From: Porcipelethomonas sp964621265 | Lineage (GTDB): Bacteria > Bacillota > Clostridia > Oscillospirales > Ruminococcaceae | NCBI GenBank assembly: GCA_964621265.1 | Contig: CAZULQ010000016.1 | Span: 1 to 41,327 of the forward strand | Direction: 5' to 3' | DNA length: 41,327 bases | Part shown: in pieces, positions 1 to 8,334 of the stretch | Layout of the letters: every line of letters begins with the position of its first letter | Numbering within the stretch: position 1 is the first letter of the stretch | Notes under the pieces: generated by a model | Seen by the model: only the letters and a program-made list of their open reading frames with translations | Databases searched by the model: none | What the model was told of the DNA's origin: nothing | Translations under genes and position numbers: made by a program

Positions 1-43
1 AATATATACTAAATTAAACATTATCTTATTAGGAGGAATACAT

Positions 44-2875
44 ATGAAAATGAAATATAAAAAAGTTACATCGATATTAATGGCAATTATTATGTGTTTT
101 ACGTTTGCAGGAAGTTATTCAGAGAATTTTGCAGTTAGCGTTGAAGCTGAAACAACAACTGATATTAAAATGCCTTTTGGTTATGACAGCGCAGACGTAT
201 TTGTATCGGAATGTATGCTTGGATTTGCGAGAGACACAGACGGAAGTAATTTAGGTTTTGAGCAGATAGCATTCAAACCTGTTTTATGGGATTACACATA
301 TCAGAATATTGCCGAATCAATTATTGATGATAAAAGCTTAATAATAAATTCTGTATTCTGGAATAATGTAGGATATTGTCTTGATGGTGATTTTGTCGGC
401 TTGGCTACATGGGAGCAGTTAATGTACGAAACACTTATAATGGACTGGCTTACATATCAATTTGAAACAGAAGAATTTAAAACCGAATTTACTCAAGATA
501 CAATAAAATATAAATATGAACTTGTTGAATATATGTATGAGTTTTGTGATGATAAATATAAATATGATGACACATTAGATTTAATTAGTAGTTTTGGGGA
601 AAAGACGCCTGAAGAGTGGAAAGAAATATTGGGTGATTTTGAATTAAGTGACAAACAAAAAATAAAATTTGACATTATATTAGGTGGTGCACAGGTTTAT
701 TATACAGGGATGGAATTTCTGGATAAAATGACTAACGCACTTGCTGTACAGAAAGCTTGTCAAAGTAGAATAGAGTTTCTTAATGAAGTGAAAGCTGTTT
801 CCGATAATACTGATTTAATAAATGCAATAAATGTTGTAACTGATAAAATTAATATGTCCTATGGTGAACTTGTGTTTAACGAAGGTGGATATACAATGCT
901 TAAAAGCGTATGTACACTTGCTTGGGATGCGATTGTTGCAGAATACGGTATACCTTGTCTTTCTGAAATTAAGCTTGGTAAAGCAGGTCTTGACTGGATA
1001 TTCAATTCAGATGATGCAACAACAAAAAGGCTTGAAGTTCTTGTTCTTTATATAATTAACAGTGATTTTACTATTGCTTATCAGAATATGCGTGACAAAT
1101 ATATGAACAATAAAACAGGCGAAACCGCACTTGGTTTTAACAACTCATATCTTTCATATGTTAATTATCAGGCTTATGCTTCATATATAACAGAACAGTA
1201 TATTGCTGAAGCTTTGCTTGAAGGAACGTTTAATAAAACGTTTATTGTCAGCTGGCTTCTTGGAAATGTTGAAACATATAGCGATTTAAAGCAAATGCTT
1301 GATGGAAATATTTCTATATCAAATTCATGGTATAATATGGTGGGTAAATATTATAAATTGTATACTAATATCGCAGCAAAGAATTATGATATGAGTTGGG
1401 TAACTGATGAAACAGTTAAACTTTCGATTGGGGAAGAATTTACAATTGGTGATTTGACTTATTGTGTTATAGCTGATAATGAAGTGGAAGTAGATGATTG
1501 TAATGATGAAGCAACGGGAACAATAGATATTCCGGAATATGTATATTATAAGGGATATAGTTACAAAGTGACGAGGATAGGATTTCAGGCATTTTATTAT
1601 AATTGTGATAATATCGAAATAATAACAATTCCCAAAAGTGTTCTTGTAATAGAAGGCTATTCATTTTGGGATTGTGATGCATTAAATACTATTAAAATTG
1701 GTGAAAATGTAAAATCTATAGGTGGTAGTGCATTTTATTCTTGTGATAAACTTAAAAATATAGATATTCCAGATAAAGTTGAAGAAATAAAATCATGTGC
1801 ATTTTCTAGCTGTCTTAAATTAGAAAATATAAACGTTAGTGAAAATAATAGTCATTATTTTAGTGAAAATGGTGTTTTATTTGCTAAAGAAAATAGAGTA
1901 TTATTGCAATATCCATGCGGAAAATTAAATAAAGAATATTTTATACCAGAAAACACATTCGAAATAGCTTCTAGAGCATTTGAAAATAATCGTAATTTAG
2001 TAACTATAAATTTCCCTAATAGTATGATTTCAATAAGAAATGATGCTTTTTGGAAATGTAATAATCTTTTAAATGTAGTGCTTCCAGAAAATGTCGCTAT
2101 TATAGAAGCTCATGCATTTGGAATTTGTGAAAATTTGAAATCTATTAAGATAAAAAATCAAAATTGTCAAATTTCAGAAGCACGCTCTACAATATGTAAC
2201 GAATATGATGTGGTAAATTATCAATTTCATGGAGTTATTTATGGATATGCGAACTCTACAGCCGAGGCTTATGCTAAAAATCAACATTATAATTTTGTTG
2301 CTCTTGATGAAGAACCGATTGTTACCACAACATCTGTAACAACAACTGTACCAACAACAGGAACTACAATCTCAACTACTGAAGCCTCTACAACAATTAA
2401 GGCAATGACTACAACAAAGGCTGCTACAACCACTAAGGCAACAACTACAACCAAAGCCACTACAACCACTAAGGCAACAACTACAACCAAAGCCACTACA
2501 ACCACTAAAACAACAACTACAACAAAGGCTACTACAACCACTAAGGCAACAACCATAACCACAATGAAAGCCACTACAACTACAAGCAATACAGTAATAA
2601 CAACTCCGGTAACTACAACAGCAAAAACAACTACCGCACCAGTTACAACAAGTTCGTCTGTAACATCAGTCGTTACAACTGAACCATTAAAGATTTCAGG
2701 CGATGCAAACGGTGATGGAAAAATGACTGTTGCTGATGTTGTTCTGATTCAGAAAGCGTTAGCTAATTTACCAATTGATATTGAACTTATAATAGATATT
2801 GTAGACTTAAACAATGATGGTAAATTTAATGTTTTTGACTTGATTGTTGCTAAACGAATAGTATCGAATAGCTAA
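44..2875 (+). CDS. Secreted BspA-type leucine-rich-repeat protein with Thr-rich linker and C-terminal dockerin
   Basis: 943 aa. A Lys-rich N-terminus and hydrophobic segment (residues ~8-26) form a signal peptide, with likely cleavage near the VEAE stretch. Residues ~35-455 match no family I recognise. Residues ~460-750 are BspA/LRR_5-type repeats (recurring I-xx-Y/FAF-xx-C-xx-L-xx-I-x-IP pattern), a fold used for adhesion. Residues ~758-880 are a Thr/Lys-rich linker built from repeated TTTKA-like units. Residues 886-943 are a type I dockerin with two Ca-binding repeats beginning DANGDGK and DLNNDGK. The protein is therefore probably exported and docked onto a cohesin scaffold. AGGAGG at 31-36 lies 7 nt before the ATG. 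No enzymatic domain is recognised, so a binding or adhesion role is inferred. Confidence 0.85.
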   Translation: MKMKYKKVTSILMAIIMCFTFAGSYSENFAVSVEAETTTDIKMPFGYDSADVFVSECMLGFARDTDGSNLGFEQIAFKPVLWDYTYQNIAESIIDDKSLIINSVFWNNVGYCLDGDFVGLATWEQLMYETLIMDWLTYQFETEEFKTEFTQDTIKYKYELVEYMYEFCDDKYKYDDTLDLISSFGEKTPEEWKEILGDFELSDKQKIKFDIILGGAQVYYTGMEFLDKMTNALAVQKACQSRIEFLNEVKAVSDNTDLINAINVVTDKINMSYGELVFNEGGYTMLKSVCTLAWDAIVAEYGIPCLSEIKLGKAGLDWIFNSDDATTKRLEVLVLYIINSDFTIAYQNMRDKYMNNKTGETALGFNNSYLSYVNYQAYASYITEQYIAEALLEGTFNKTFIVSWLLGNVETYSDLKQMLDGNISISNSWYNMVGKYYKLYTNIAAKNYDMSWVTDETVKLSIGEEFTIGDLTYCVIADNEVEVDDCNDEATGTIDIPEYVYYKGYSYKVTRIGFQAFYYNCDNIEIITIPKSVLVIEGYSFWDCDALNTIKIGENVKSIGGSAFYSCDKLKNIDIPDKVEEIKSCAFSSCLKLENINVSENNSHYFSENGVLFAKENRVLLQYPCGKLNKEYFIPENTFEIASRAFENNRNLVTINFPNSMISIRNDAFWKCNNLLNVVLPENVAIIEAHAFGICENLKSIKIKNQNCQISEARSTICNEYDVVNYQFHGVIYGYANSTAEAYAKNQHYNFVALDEEPIVTTTSVTTTVPTTGTTISTTEASTTIKAMTTTKAATTTKATTTTKATTTTKATTTTKATTTTKTTTTTKATTTTKATTITTMKATTTTSNTVITTPVTTTAKTTTAPVTTSSSVTSVVTTEPLKISGDANGDGKMTVADVVLIQKALANLPIDIELIIDIVDLNNDGKFNVFDLIVAKRIVSNS
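2457..2530 (+). repeat. In-frame ~36-bp tandem repeat encoding the Thr-rich linker
   Basis: About two copies of a ~36-bp unit (ACT ACA ACC ACT AAG GCA ... ACC AAA GCC) sit inside a longer degenerate ACA/ACT-rich tract from ~2318 to ~2680. Such tracts expand and contract by slippage, so linker length may vary between strains. This is coding repeat sequence, not a CRISPR array. Confidence 0.7.
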
Positions 2876-2904
2876 ATCAGCCCTTTAGGGAATGATTTAA
2901 TTAT

Positions 2905-3069
2905 TGTGTTTTGAATATCGACACATAATTCGCCAACAACCGCATAATTGCTGAACATGTGAAATTTTCGAGCTGTCAAGGCTGGTTTCGCCATTCATTT
3001 TAGCCTTTACAGCGACAAAATTTCAGATATAATGACATCGCGGTTGTTGCATATTTCGACGTTTACACA
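2905..3069. repeat. ~165-nt imperfect palindrome (MITE-like or structured RNA)
   Basis: Two arms of ~75 nt face each other around a ~19-nt centre near 2983-3001. Paired blocks include CAACAACCGC (2934-2943) with GCGGTTGTTG (3040-3049), TGAAATTTT (2959-2967) with AAAATTTCA (3017-3025), and CTGT-AAGGCT with its complement at 3001-3012. The outer TGTGT/ACACA ends also pair. It lies between the stop of the LRR-dockerin gene and the 3' end of the convergent XRE gene. No ORF crosses it. It could be a non-autonomous repeat or an unusually long bidirectional hairpin. Confidence 0.65.
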
Positions 3070-3146
3070 GTTAAAAAATCAGACTGGTCCTTTAATTTTT
3101 TATATGTTACAATAACTAAAAAATCAACAGTTATTAAAGCTCATAG

Positions 3147-3509
3147 TTATTTCGCTTCTTTTAAAATAAACTTCTCTTCTTTTTGTTGATTATATAGTTG
3201 TTCGACAAATTGCTCAACACGTCCTTTGTTACGCTCTGAAAGCTTTGAGTACAGTTCAATAAGCTTATTTTCATCATCTGACAGAACAGGAGACTGAGTG
3301 CCTTTAGGAAATTTAGTTCGGCCGGCTATATAATCAATACTTACGTTGTAAAAATCTGCAAGCGTGACAGCAAAGTCAAGAGGAACGGTATGCTTACCTT
3401 GTTCATAGTTTGTATATGTTGTTTTATGCATATACAGCTTGTCGCAAAGCTGGGTCTGAGTCAGGTCTTTATCCTCGCGCAAATCACGAATCCTTGTATA
3501 ATGTTGCAT
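3147..3509 (-). CDS. XRE-family HTH transcriptional regulator
   Basis: 120 aa. The N-terminal Cro/C1-type helix-turn-helix (residues ~5-60) shows the pattern IRDLREDKDLTQTQLCDKL then TTYTNYEQGKHTVP. The short C-terminal tail is charged and probably mediates oligomerization. The gene is transcribed away from the peptidase-dockerin gene at 3654; the shared intergenic region holds an extended -10 (TGATATAAT; complement at 3544-3552) for this gene and a consensus promoter for its neighbour. Divergent placement suggests it controls itself and possibly the neighbour; this is inferred. AAAGGAG lies ~12 nt upstream of the ATG, a rather long spacing. Confidence 0.8.
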   Translation of the reverse strand: MQHYTRIRDLREDKDLTQTQLCDKLYMHKTTYTNYEQGKHTVPLDFAVTLADFYNVSIDYIAGRTKFPKGTQSPVLSDDENKLIELYSKLSERNKGRVEQFVEQLYNQQKEEKFILKEAK

Positions 3510-3569
3510 AATGAGCCACTTCTCCTTTGTTAGTCTTTAACAAATTATATCACAGAAACAATAATAGTA

Positions 3570-3598
3570 TTGACAAATATGCACGAATGTTGTAAAAT
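3570..3598 (+). promoter_or_regulatory. Sigma-A-type promoter for the peptidase-dockerin gene
   Basis: TTGACA at 3570-3575, a 17-bp spacer and TAAAAT at 3593-3598. Transcription would start near 3605, giving a ~50-nt leader before the ATG at 3654. This rules out the longer reading frame from 3570, which overlaps the promoter itself. Confidence 0.75.
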
Positions 3599-3653
3599 AC
3601 AATTAAATTACAACGAACGATGTATTTTCAAAACAAAAACGGAGGTTAGACTT

Positions 3654-6602
3654 ATGAAAAAAAGATTATTCAGTTTATTTACAACACTTATTATGATTTG
3701 CAGCTTCGTTGGGATTGTGCCGAAGATGGAGGTTGAGGCAAAGTCGATAACTGTATATTCTCAAACTGATAGTAGATGGGGCAGTCATTATTATGGTTAT
3801 AGCAATACTGCTTGTACGCAACGTGCTACTATTAATTCAGGTGGGTGTGGAATACTATCATATGTAAATGCAGTATATTACTTAAATGGTAGCTTTATTG
3901 AACCAACAACATTAGCGGATTGGTCAGTAAATAATGGATATAGAGTTAATGGAGTTGGTACAGCATATGGTTTATATTCTGCTTTTGCAAATGCTTATGG
4001 CGAAAAGTATAGTATAGCTTATAATGGAAGTTCAACATCATATACAACTTTAAAAAATCATTTAGAGAATGGAGAAGTTGCAATAGGAAGCGCTCCTGGA
4101 CATTTAATGGCAATTGTAGATTATGATAGTTCAACTGGCAAGTTTTTAATCTTAGATTCATATAGATCTTCTGATCGTTATACATATCCATCTGGTTATA
4201 CATGGCAGACGGAAAGTACATGCCGAAATACTAATAAATTAAACTTTTCGGGATTTTATTTCATCAAATCAACTAAGAAAATTGAAACACCTGTAGATTT
4301 AGGAACGAATTTCTATGCATATATAATAAATACATCTCTGTGGAAACATATTACTAACGATAGTTTTAATGTTTCATTACGCTCTGAAACAGGCGCAGCA
4401 AATCAAATTTGGAAATTCGAAATACAAAGTGATAATTCATATAAAATTATAAATTGTTTTGATAAAAAGGTTTTAGATGTAGCAAACTTTGGGACGATAG
4501 ACGGAACAAATGTTCAAGTTTGTGAAAGTAATGATTCAACAGCTCAAAGATGGTTTGTTTATGGAGAAGCTGGGGCATATGTTTTAAAAGCAAAATGTGG
4601 AGATTTGGTGTTAGATATTAATGGCGGTTTAGGTGATGAAGGAACAAATGTACAAATGTGGACTTCAAACGATACTTCTGCTCAAAAGTTTCAGATTTAT
4701 CAACTTAATCAAGCAGGCAAATCAAAAATAACCGCAACAGCAGGTACAAGTTATACTAATACGAAACTCAATTGGACAAAATCAAGTGATACTAATAAAT
4801 ATGTAGTTAAAATATGGAAAAACAAAGCTTGGGAAGGCAATGCTTATAAAGAGTTTGCTACAACTGAAACTAGCTGGAATGTAATATTGCCTGAAGGCAC
4901 GTATCAGGCTTATGTTGATTCATGCAATAATTACTCATATACATGCAGTAATGTCGTTACATTTACAGTTAAAAAAGGAACATGCACTCACTCTTACGGA
5001 TCATGGACAACAACTAAATCTGCTACATGTACCGTAGAGGGAACTAAAACAAGAAAATGTTCAATTTGCGGTGCAACAGAAACAGGAACTATTGCAAAAA
5101 CTGCACACAAATACACATCAAAAGTTATAGCTCCTACTTGTACAGCAAAGGGATATACAGAATATGTATGCTCTGCTTGTAAACATACATACAAGGATAA
5201 GTATACTGAAATGACAGCACATAAGTATGGTGACTGGACAGTTGCTAAAAAAGCTACATGCACAGAAGACGGTAGCAAGACGAGAAAATGTGCATGTGGC
5301 AAAACTGAAACAGCAACAATTGCTAAAATAGGTCACACATACACTTCAAAGGTTGTAGCTCCTACATGCACAGCCAAAGGCTATACGCTTCATACATGCT
5401 CAGCTTGTGGTAACTCTTATAAGGATGCTGAAACAGTAGCAAAAGGACATAAGTTTACATCAATTTCTGAAAAAGGTAGTATTACTTACACGTGTTCTTC
5501 ATGCAAACTTAGTTATGAAGTGACATTTGAAGGTGAGGGAACAGTAGAATCTCCATATTTAATTGCAAATAAAGAAGATTTATTCTGTCTTGCAAAGCTT
5601 GTCAACAATCCTCAGACAACAGGATTATTCAGAACAAAGTGCTATAAGCAGACTGCTAACATTGACCTTGATAATGAACAGTGGGTACCATTAGGAACAT
5701 ATATTGTTAATAATAAATCCGGAAATTGTTATATTGACAAAGGGTTTGTTTATGATGGTGCAAATCATAGTGTTTTCAATCTGAATGTTAATGAATCTTC
5801 CAGTTATTCTGGATTTATCGGTAAAATGAATTATGGTACAGTAAAAAATCTTGCTATTTATGGTGAAGTAAAATCAACAGGTTCACTTGTTGGTGGCATC
5901 GTAGGTGAACTTGGATATATGGGAACTATTGAAAATTGTAGTTTCAATGGCAATGTAAGCGGCAAAGATCTTGTTGGAGGAATCGTGGGTCATTGCTGGC
6001 GAGGCAGTAACATACTGAATTGTTACCACAATGGAAACATTGCATCTGAGAAAAATGCTGGTGGTATTGCAGGTTTTATCCAGCATAAAGACTCTGAAAC
6101 AGAGTTACATTCAAATATCAGTAATTGTTACCACATAGGTGATATTTCAGGTACAACTGTTGGCGGTGTTGTGGGTAAATATTCACAGTCAGGAACTCTC
6201 AATGAAAATAATTCAGTGAATATTAAAAATTGTTACTTCCATAAAACATCATCAGAAAATGCAGTAGGTGAAGGAACTGTTACAAAGAACGATTCAATGC
6301 CGCTGATTTCCGGCTTACTTAAGGAAGCAGCTCCTGATTTAGGAAAAGGTTTCAGTACGAATAGCTATGAAGCAATTAATGATGGTTACCCTGTATTTGA
6401 ATGGCAATTACCTTCAAAGGTTAAGGGGGATGTTAATAATGATGGTGCAATTAAGGTGGCTGATATTGTTATGATACAGAAGTACTTAACTAAATCGCAT
6501 ACATTGTCAAGTGCAGAATGTATTACATCTGATATGAATGAAGATGGCAATATTAATGTATTTGATATGATTATGCTGAAAAGAACAGTTCTTGATAATT
6601 GA
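3654..6602 (+). CDS. Secreted C39-like cysteine peptidase with ricin-type lectin, Cys-rich repeats, GLUG repeats and dockerin
   Basis: 982 aa; the start is ATG 3654, preceded by GGAGG at 3641-3645. A signal peptide covers residues ~1-30. Residues ~35-205 resemble a C39-like papain-fold peptidase, with Cys65 in SGGCGILS, His150 in PGHLMAIVDY and Asp168 in ILDSYR as a plausible triad. Residues ~213-352 are a ricin/QXW beta-trefoil lectin. A fibronectin-like stretch follows (~360-440), then four Cys-rich repeats (~443-600; C-x2-C pairs with HxYxS/W), then GLUG-type repeats (~640-860; GGIVG motifs). A dockerin fills 925-982. It is probably exported and cohesin-bound, with protein or glycan targets. 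It could act in processing of other surface proteins; the substrate is unknown. Confidence 0.82.
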   Translation: MKKRLFSLFTTLIMICSFVGIVPKMEVEAKSITVYSQTDSRWGSHYYGYSNTACTQRATINSGGCGILSYVNAVYYLNGSFIEPTTLADWSVNNGYRVNGVGTAYGLYSAFANAYGEKYSIAYNGSSTSYTTLKNHLENGEVAIGSAPGHLMAIVDYDSSTGKFLILDSYRSSDRYTYPSGYTWQTESTCRNTNKLNFSGFYFIKSTKKIETPVDLGTNFYAYIINTSLWKHITNDSFNVSLRSETGAANQIWKFEIQSDNSYKIINCFDKKVLDVANFGTIDGTNVQVCESNDSTAQRWFVYGEAGAYVLKAKCGDLVLDINGGLGDEGTNVQMWTSNDTSAQKFQIYQLNQAGKSKITATAGTSYTNTKLNWTKSSDTNKYVVKIWKNKAWEGNAYKEFATTETSWNVILPEGTYQAYVDSCNNYSYTCSNVVTFTVKKGTCTHSYGSWTTTKSATCTVEGTKTRKCSICGATETGTIAKTAHKYTSKVIAPTCTAKGYTEYVCSACKHTYKDKYTEMTAHKYGDWTVAKKATCTEDGSKTRKCACGKTETATIAKIGHTYTSKVVAPTCTAKGYTLHTCSACGNSYKDAETVAKGHKFTSISEKGSITYTCSSCKLSYEVTFEGEGTVESPYLIANKEDLFCLAKLVNNPQTTGLFRTKCYKQTANIDLDNEQWVPLGTYIVNNKSGNCYIDKGFVYDGANHSVFNLNVNESSSYSGFIGKMNYGTVKNLAIYGEVKSTGSLVGGIVGELGYMGTIENCSFNGNVSGKDLVGGIVGHCWRGSNILNCYHNGNIASEKNAGGIAGFIQHKDSETELHSNISNCYHIGDISGTTVGGVVGKYSQSGTLNENNSVNIKNCYFHKTSSENAVGEGTVTKNDSMPLISGLLKEAAPDLGKGFSTNSYEAINDGYPVFEWQLPSKVKGDVNNDGAIKVADIVMIQKYLTKSHTLSSAECITSDMNEDGNINVFDMIMLKRTVLDN

Positions 6603-6636
6603 TTTGTAGTAGTATAATCATAGATTGAATAAATGT

Positions 6637-6674
6637 AAAGGAGACTGTAATTAGTCTCCTTTATTGTTTTTTAT
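6637..6674 (+). terminator. Rho-independent terminator after the peptidase-dockerin gene
   Basis: Perfect 10-bp stem AAAGGAGACT / AGTCTCCTTT (6637-6646 with 6653-6662), 6-nt loop, followed by ATTGTTTTTT. Confidence 0.85.
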
Positions 6675-6846
6675 AGCTGTTATAATACAAATTATATTCA
6701 GAGAACTGAGGTGTAGAATATGGGCATTTATGTAAATCATAATAGTATATTATTTTAGGAAAATGTTAATTTCGAGATATACATCGGTAAACTACGTTAA
6801 TAATACTAAAAGTTGCCACATACCAAACATGGAGGGACAACAGTAA

Positions 6847-6975
6847 TCTATCAATTCTATTGAAGAGGGTGGCTGGGAACAGGTCATAAATGCAATAAAT
6901 CAGTCGGAGGAATGCTTAAAGGCAACATTTTCGGGTGATGAAGAAATCGTTCCACCTGTAAGATTGAATGAATAA
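6847..6975 (+). pseudogene. Fragment of an AAA-ATPase-like / PD-(D/E)XK family protein gene
   Basis: A 42-codon open stretch ends at TAA 6973-6975, has no start codon, and is preceded by an in-frame stop. It translates to a WEQVINAINQSEECLKATFS-type sequence followed by GDEE. This resembles the linker between the AAA-like ATPase and C-terminal nuclease domain of a family often multicopy in gut Clostridia (W-x2-V-x2-AI-x2-S-x2-LL-AT-x-x-GDEE pattern). The family match is from memory and from a short stretch only. It is a decayed remnant with no neighbours of the same family. Confidence 0.4.
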
Positions 6976-7013
6976 TAAAATAATCAAATTAAACAGCGTG
7001 AAATTCATTGTAT

Positions 7014-7069
7014 AACTAACAACGCTAAAGTTGACGTAAATACGTTGGCTCAGCATATCAAAGAGATAA
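7014..7069 (+). mobile_element. Scar resembling the right end of an rpsI-type element
   Basis: AACTAACAA at 7014-7022 is followed by a 39-bp block (7032-7070) that matches 40881-40919 at about 33 positions, including TGACGTAAATACG and ATATCAAAGAGATAAT. It contains the 12-bp TCAAAGAGATAA (7058-7069), identical to the rpsI 3' end and to the attR core of element R. This is most simply an old attR-like end, 22 kb upstream of rpsI. No integrase is attached. Confidence 0.6.
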
Positions 7070-7107
7070 TGGAGCAGATTCTTCTGCAAATCAGAGTGTA
7101 CGTTTAA

Positions 7108-7147
7108 ATTGCAAGATTGCAAATCATATACTCTGCAATCTTGCAAT
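7108..7147. repeat. Perfect 14-bp inverted repeat
   Basis: ATTGCAAGATTGCA (7108-7121) pairs with TGCAATCTTGCAAT (7134-7147) across a 12-nt loop. It lies in gene-free DNA between two element scars. No T-tract follows in the + direction, so it is not a clear terminator. Confidence 0.7.
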
Positions 7148-7181
7148 GTTGTAATCTTAGAAAAGCAAAGCAGAAAAAAGC

Positions 7182-7197
7182 TGACCGCATTTTGACC
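7182..7197 (+). mobile_element. Arm-type repeat pair of a vanished EWE-type element (right end)
   Basis: TGACC at 7182-7186 and 7193-7197 are spaced exactly 11 bp apart. They lie 118 bp before the core at 7300. The intact right end of element A has its repeat pair 118 bp before the core at 19227, with the same 11-bp spacing. This suggests that DNA left of 7300 is the right end of an earlier element. Confidence 0.45.
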
Positions 7198-7299
7198 TCA
7201 AAAAAATAAATAATGCTAAAAATCCGATGAAAAACACTCATTTTATATTAGTAAAACGCATAAAATCATTGAATGATATGAAAAATAAAAGTATCGGAA

Positions 7300-7313
7300 C
7301 AGAGTGGGAATAA
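7300..7313 (+). mobile_element. attL core of element A (14-bp direct repeat)
   Basis: CAGAGTGGGAATAA is repeated exactly at 19227-19240. Read in frame it gives (T/A)-E-W-E-stop. GuaA (GMP synthase) proteins characteristically end in EWE, and the 3' end of guaA is a known integration hotspot, so the core is probably a guaA-type attachment sequence. guaA itself is not in the window. Confidence 0.65.
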
Positions 7314-7322
7314 AATAAATAG

Positions 7323-7356
7323 TCCCGAAAACCTCGCAACGATGGGGTTTTCGGGA
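7323..7356 (+). terminator. Intrinsic terminator just inside the left end of element A
   Basis: 11-bp stem TCCCGAAAACC / GGTTTTCGGGA (7323-7333 with 7346-7356) followed by TTTTCTTTTG. It would terminate transcripts entering from the target gene, replacing the terminator displaced by integration. Confidence 0.8.
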
Positions 7357-7371
7357 TTTTCTTTTGTCTTT

Positions 7372-7389
7372 TGATAACAGATTGATAAC
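7372..7389 (+). promoter_or_regulatory. Left-end arm-type repeat pair of element A
   Basis: TGATAAC at 7372-7378 and 7383-7389, period 11 bp, starting 59 bp after the core. The same heptamer pair with the same period occurs near the right end (19109, 19120). Probable integrase N-terminal-domain (arm) binding sites. Confidence 0.6.
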
Positions 7390-7405
7390 AGGAAGCTGTG
7401 TGCAA

Positions 7406-7924
7406 TTATTCTTCGTCACAAGTGGCTTTGGGGTTATCTCTCCATTCCTTTGTTGGCTTGTGTTTGCCGCAGTCGTCTGCGGTAGCAGGCCAGTTAAGCT
7501 TCCATTCTGTATATTCGGCCTTGCTGATGACTCCATCGGCAAGGTCTTTTTTGCGTTGCTGCCATTCTTTCAGAAAACTGTCAAGCAGATTGGACTTAAA
7601 CTGCACAGCAAGATGATTGCTTTCGGGGTATTCTTCGTCAGGAACATCGTGAACGATTGTGTTGTAATGCTCGTCAAGCTCAAACAGCGTATACATTATA
7701 TCCTCTGCGGCATATAAAGTCGGCTCATACAAGGAACGGTAATTTACATCGAGTACCTCTGCCATCTTCTGAAGCAGTTCCTCTTTGGGTGTTCTCGTTC
7801 CCGACTCATACTGTGCCACACGAATATCGGCAGTCTTTTCATCAAAGCCAATAAGCTTGCCGAATTCTTTTTGCGTAAGTCCTCTGAAATTGCGTATTCT
7901 CTTGATTCTATCTCCGATAGCCAT
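7406..7924 (-). CDS. XRE-family repressor of element A
   Basis: 172 aa. The N-terminal helix-turn-helix (residues ~5-62) contains LTQKEFGKLIGF and RVAQYESGTRTP, followed by an acidic C-terminal region without a recognised domain. AGGAG precedes ATG 7924. The gene is divergent from the excisionase-integrase operon, and four copies of an 18-bp pseudo-palindrome related to CTAAACAAATATGCTAAA lie between the two, two of them in promoter spacers. The likely role is a repressor that keeps excision and mobility genes off and controls itself. Its 3' end points toward the left attachment site. Confidence 0.85.
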   Translation of the reverse strand: MAIGDRIKRIRNFRGLTQKEFGKLIGFDEKTADIRVAQYESGTRTPKEELLQKMAEVLDVNYRSLYEPTLYAAEDIMYTLFELDEHYNTIVHDVPDEEYPESNHLAVQFKSNLLDSFLKEWQQRKKDLADGVISKAEYTEWKLNWPATADDCGKHKPTKEWRDNPKATCDEE

Positions 7925-7960
7925 AAGTACTCTCCTATCTGCAAAATGCCTGTTTACTCC

Positions 7961-8088
7961 ATTTTAGCATATTTGTTTAGGATAGTCAAGAGGAAATAAA
8001 CAAAAAAGTTTAGAAAATTTCAGAAAAAGGGTTGACAAAAGCAAATATGTTTAGTATAATAGAATTGAATCTAAGCAAAATCGCTTAG
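7961..8088. promoter_or_regulatory. Divergent promoter/operator switch of element A
   Basis: The leftward promoter for the XRE gene has -35 TTGACT (complement at 7984-7989), a 17-bp spacer and -10 TAAAAT (complement at 7961-7966). The rightward promoter is TTGACA (8032-8037)-N17-TATAAT (8055-8060), a perfect consensus. Four 18-bp operator-like sites occur: 7963-7980, 7996-8013, 8037-8054 and 8071-8088 (CTAAGCAAAATCGCTTAG). The first and third occupy the spacers of the two promoters, so repressor binding there would block polymerase directly. Confidence 0.75.
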
Positions 8089-8124
8089 TATAAATCCAAA
8101 ATTATTCAAGAAAGGTGGTTTTCT

Positions 8125-8334
8125 ATGACCAACAAATTCATCAAGGCAGCGGAAGTTGCACAGGAACTTGAAGTATCAGTTCCATACGCCTACAAGCTCA
8201 TCAAGAAGCTGAACAAAGAGCTTGAAGAAAAAGGCTTCATTACGATTTCGGGACGAGTCAACAGACAGTATTTCTACGAAAGACTGTATAACGGCTCCCA
8301 AAACGGAAAGGAGAATGCGAATGTCGGTTTATAA
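8125..8334 (+). CDS. Small HTH protein, probable excisionase
   Basis: 69 aa, with a winged-helix/MerR-like helix-turn-helix (AAEVAQELEVSVPYAYKLIK) and basic character. The ATG follows AAAGGTGG. It is the first gene downstream of the repressor-controlled promoter, and its 3' end overlaps the integrase start by 14 bp. Size, fold and position fit a recombination directionality factor. A transcription regulator is the alternative. Confidence 0.7.
   Translation: MTNKFIKAAEVAQELEVSVPYAYKLIKKLNKELEEKGFITISGRVNRQYFYERLYNGSQNGKENANVGL

Noticed and set aside
2287..2589. Minus-strand frame of 100 aa rich in Val
   Set aside because: Mirror of the Thr-rich linker repeats on the opposite strand; low complexity and no ribosome binding site.
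2318..2680. Possible CRISPR-like repeat array
   Set aside because: Repeats are in-frame codons of a Thr/Lys linker with no unique spacers.
7227..7313. 28-codon ORF ending in SIGTEWE
   Set aside because: No ribosome binding site; the ending comes from the attachment core, and the upstream part fits the right end of a lost element.
8222..8320. N-terminal extension of the integrase
   Set aside because: Overlaps the excisionase gene in another frame; a strong ribosome binding site places the start at 8321.
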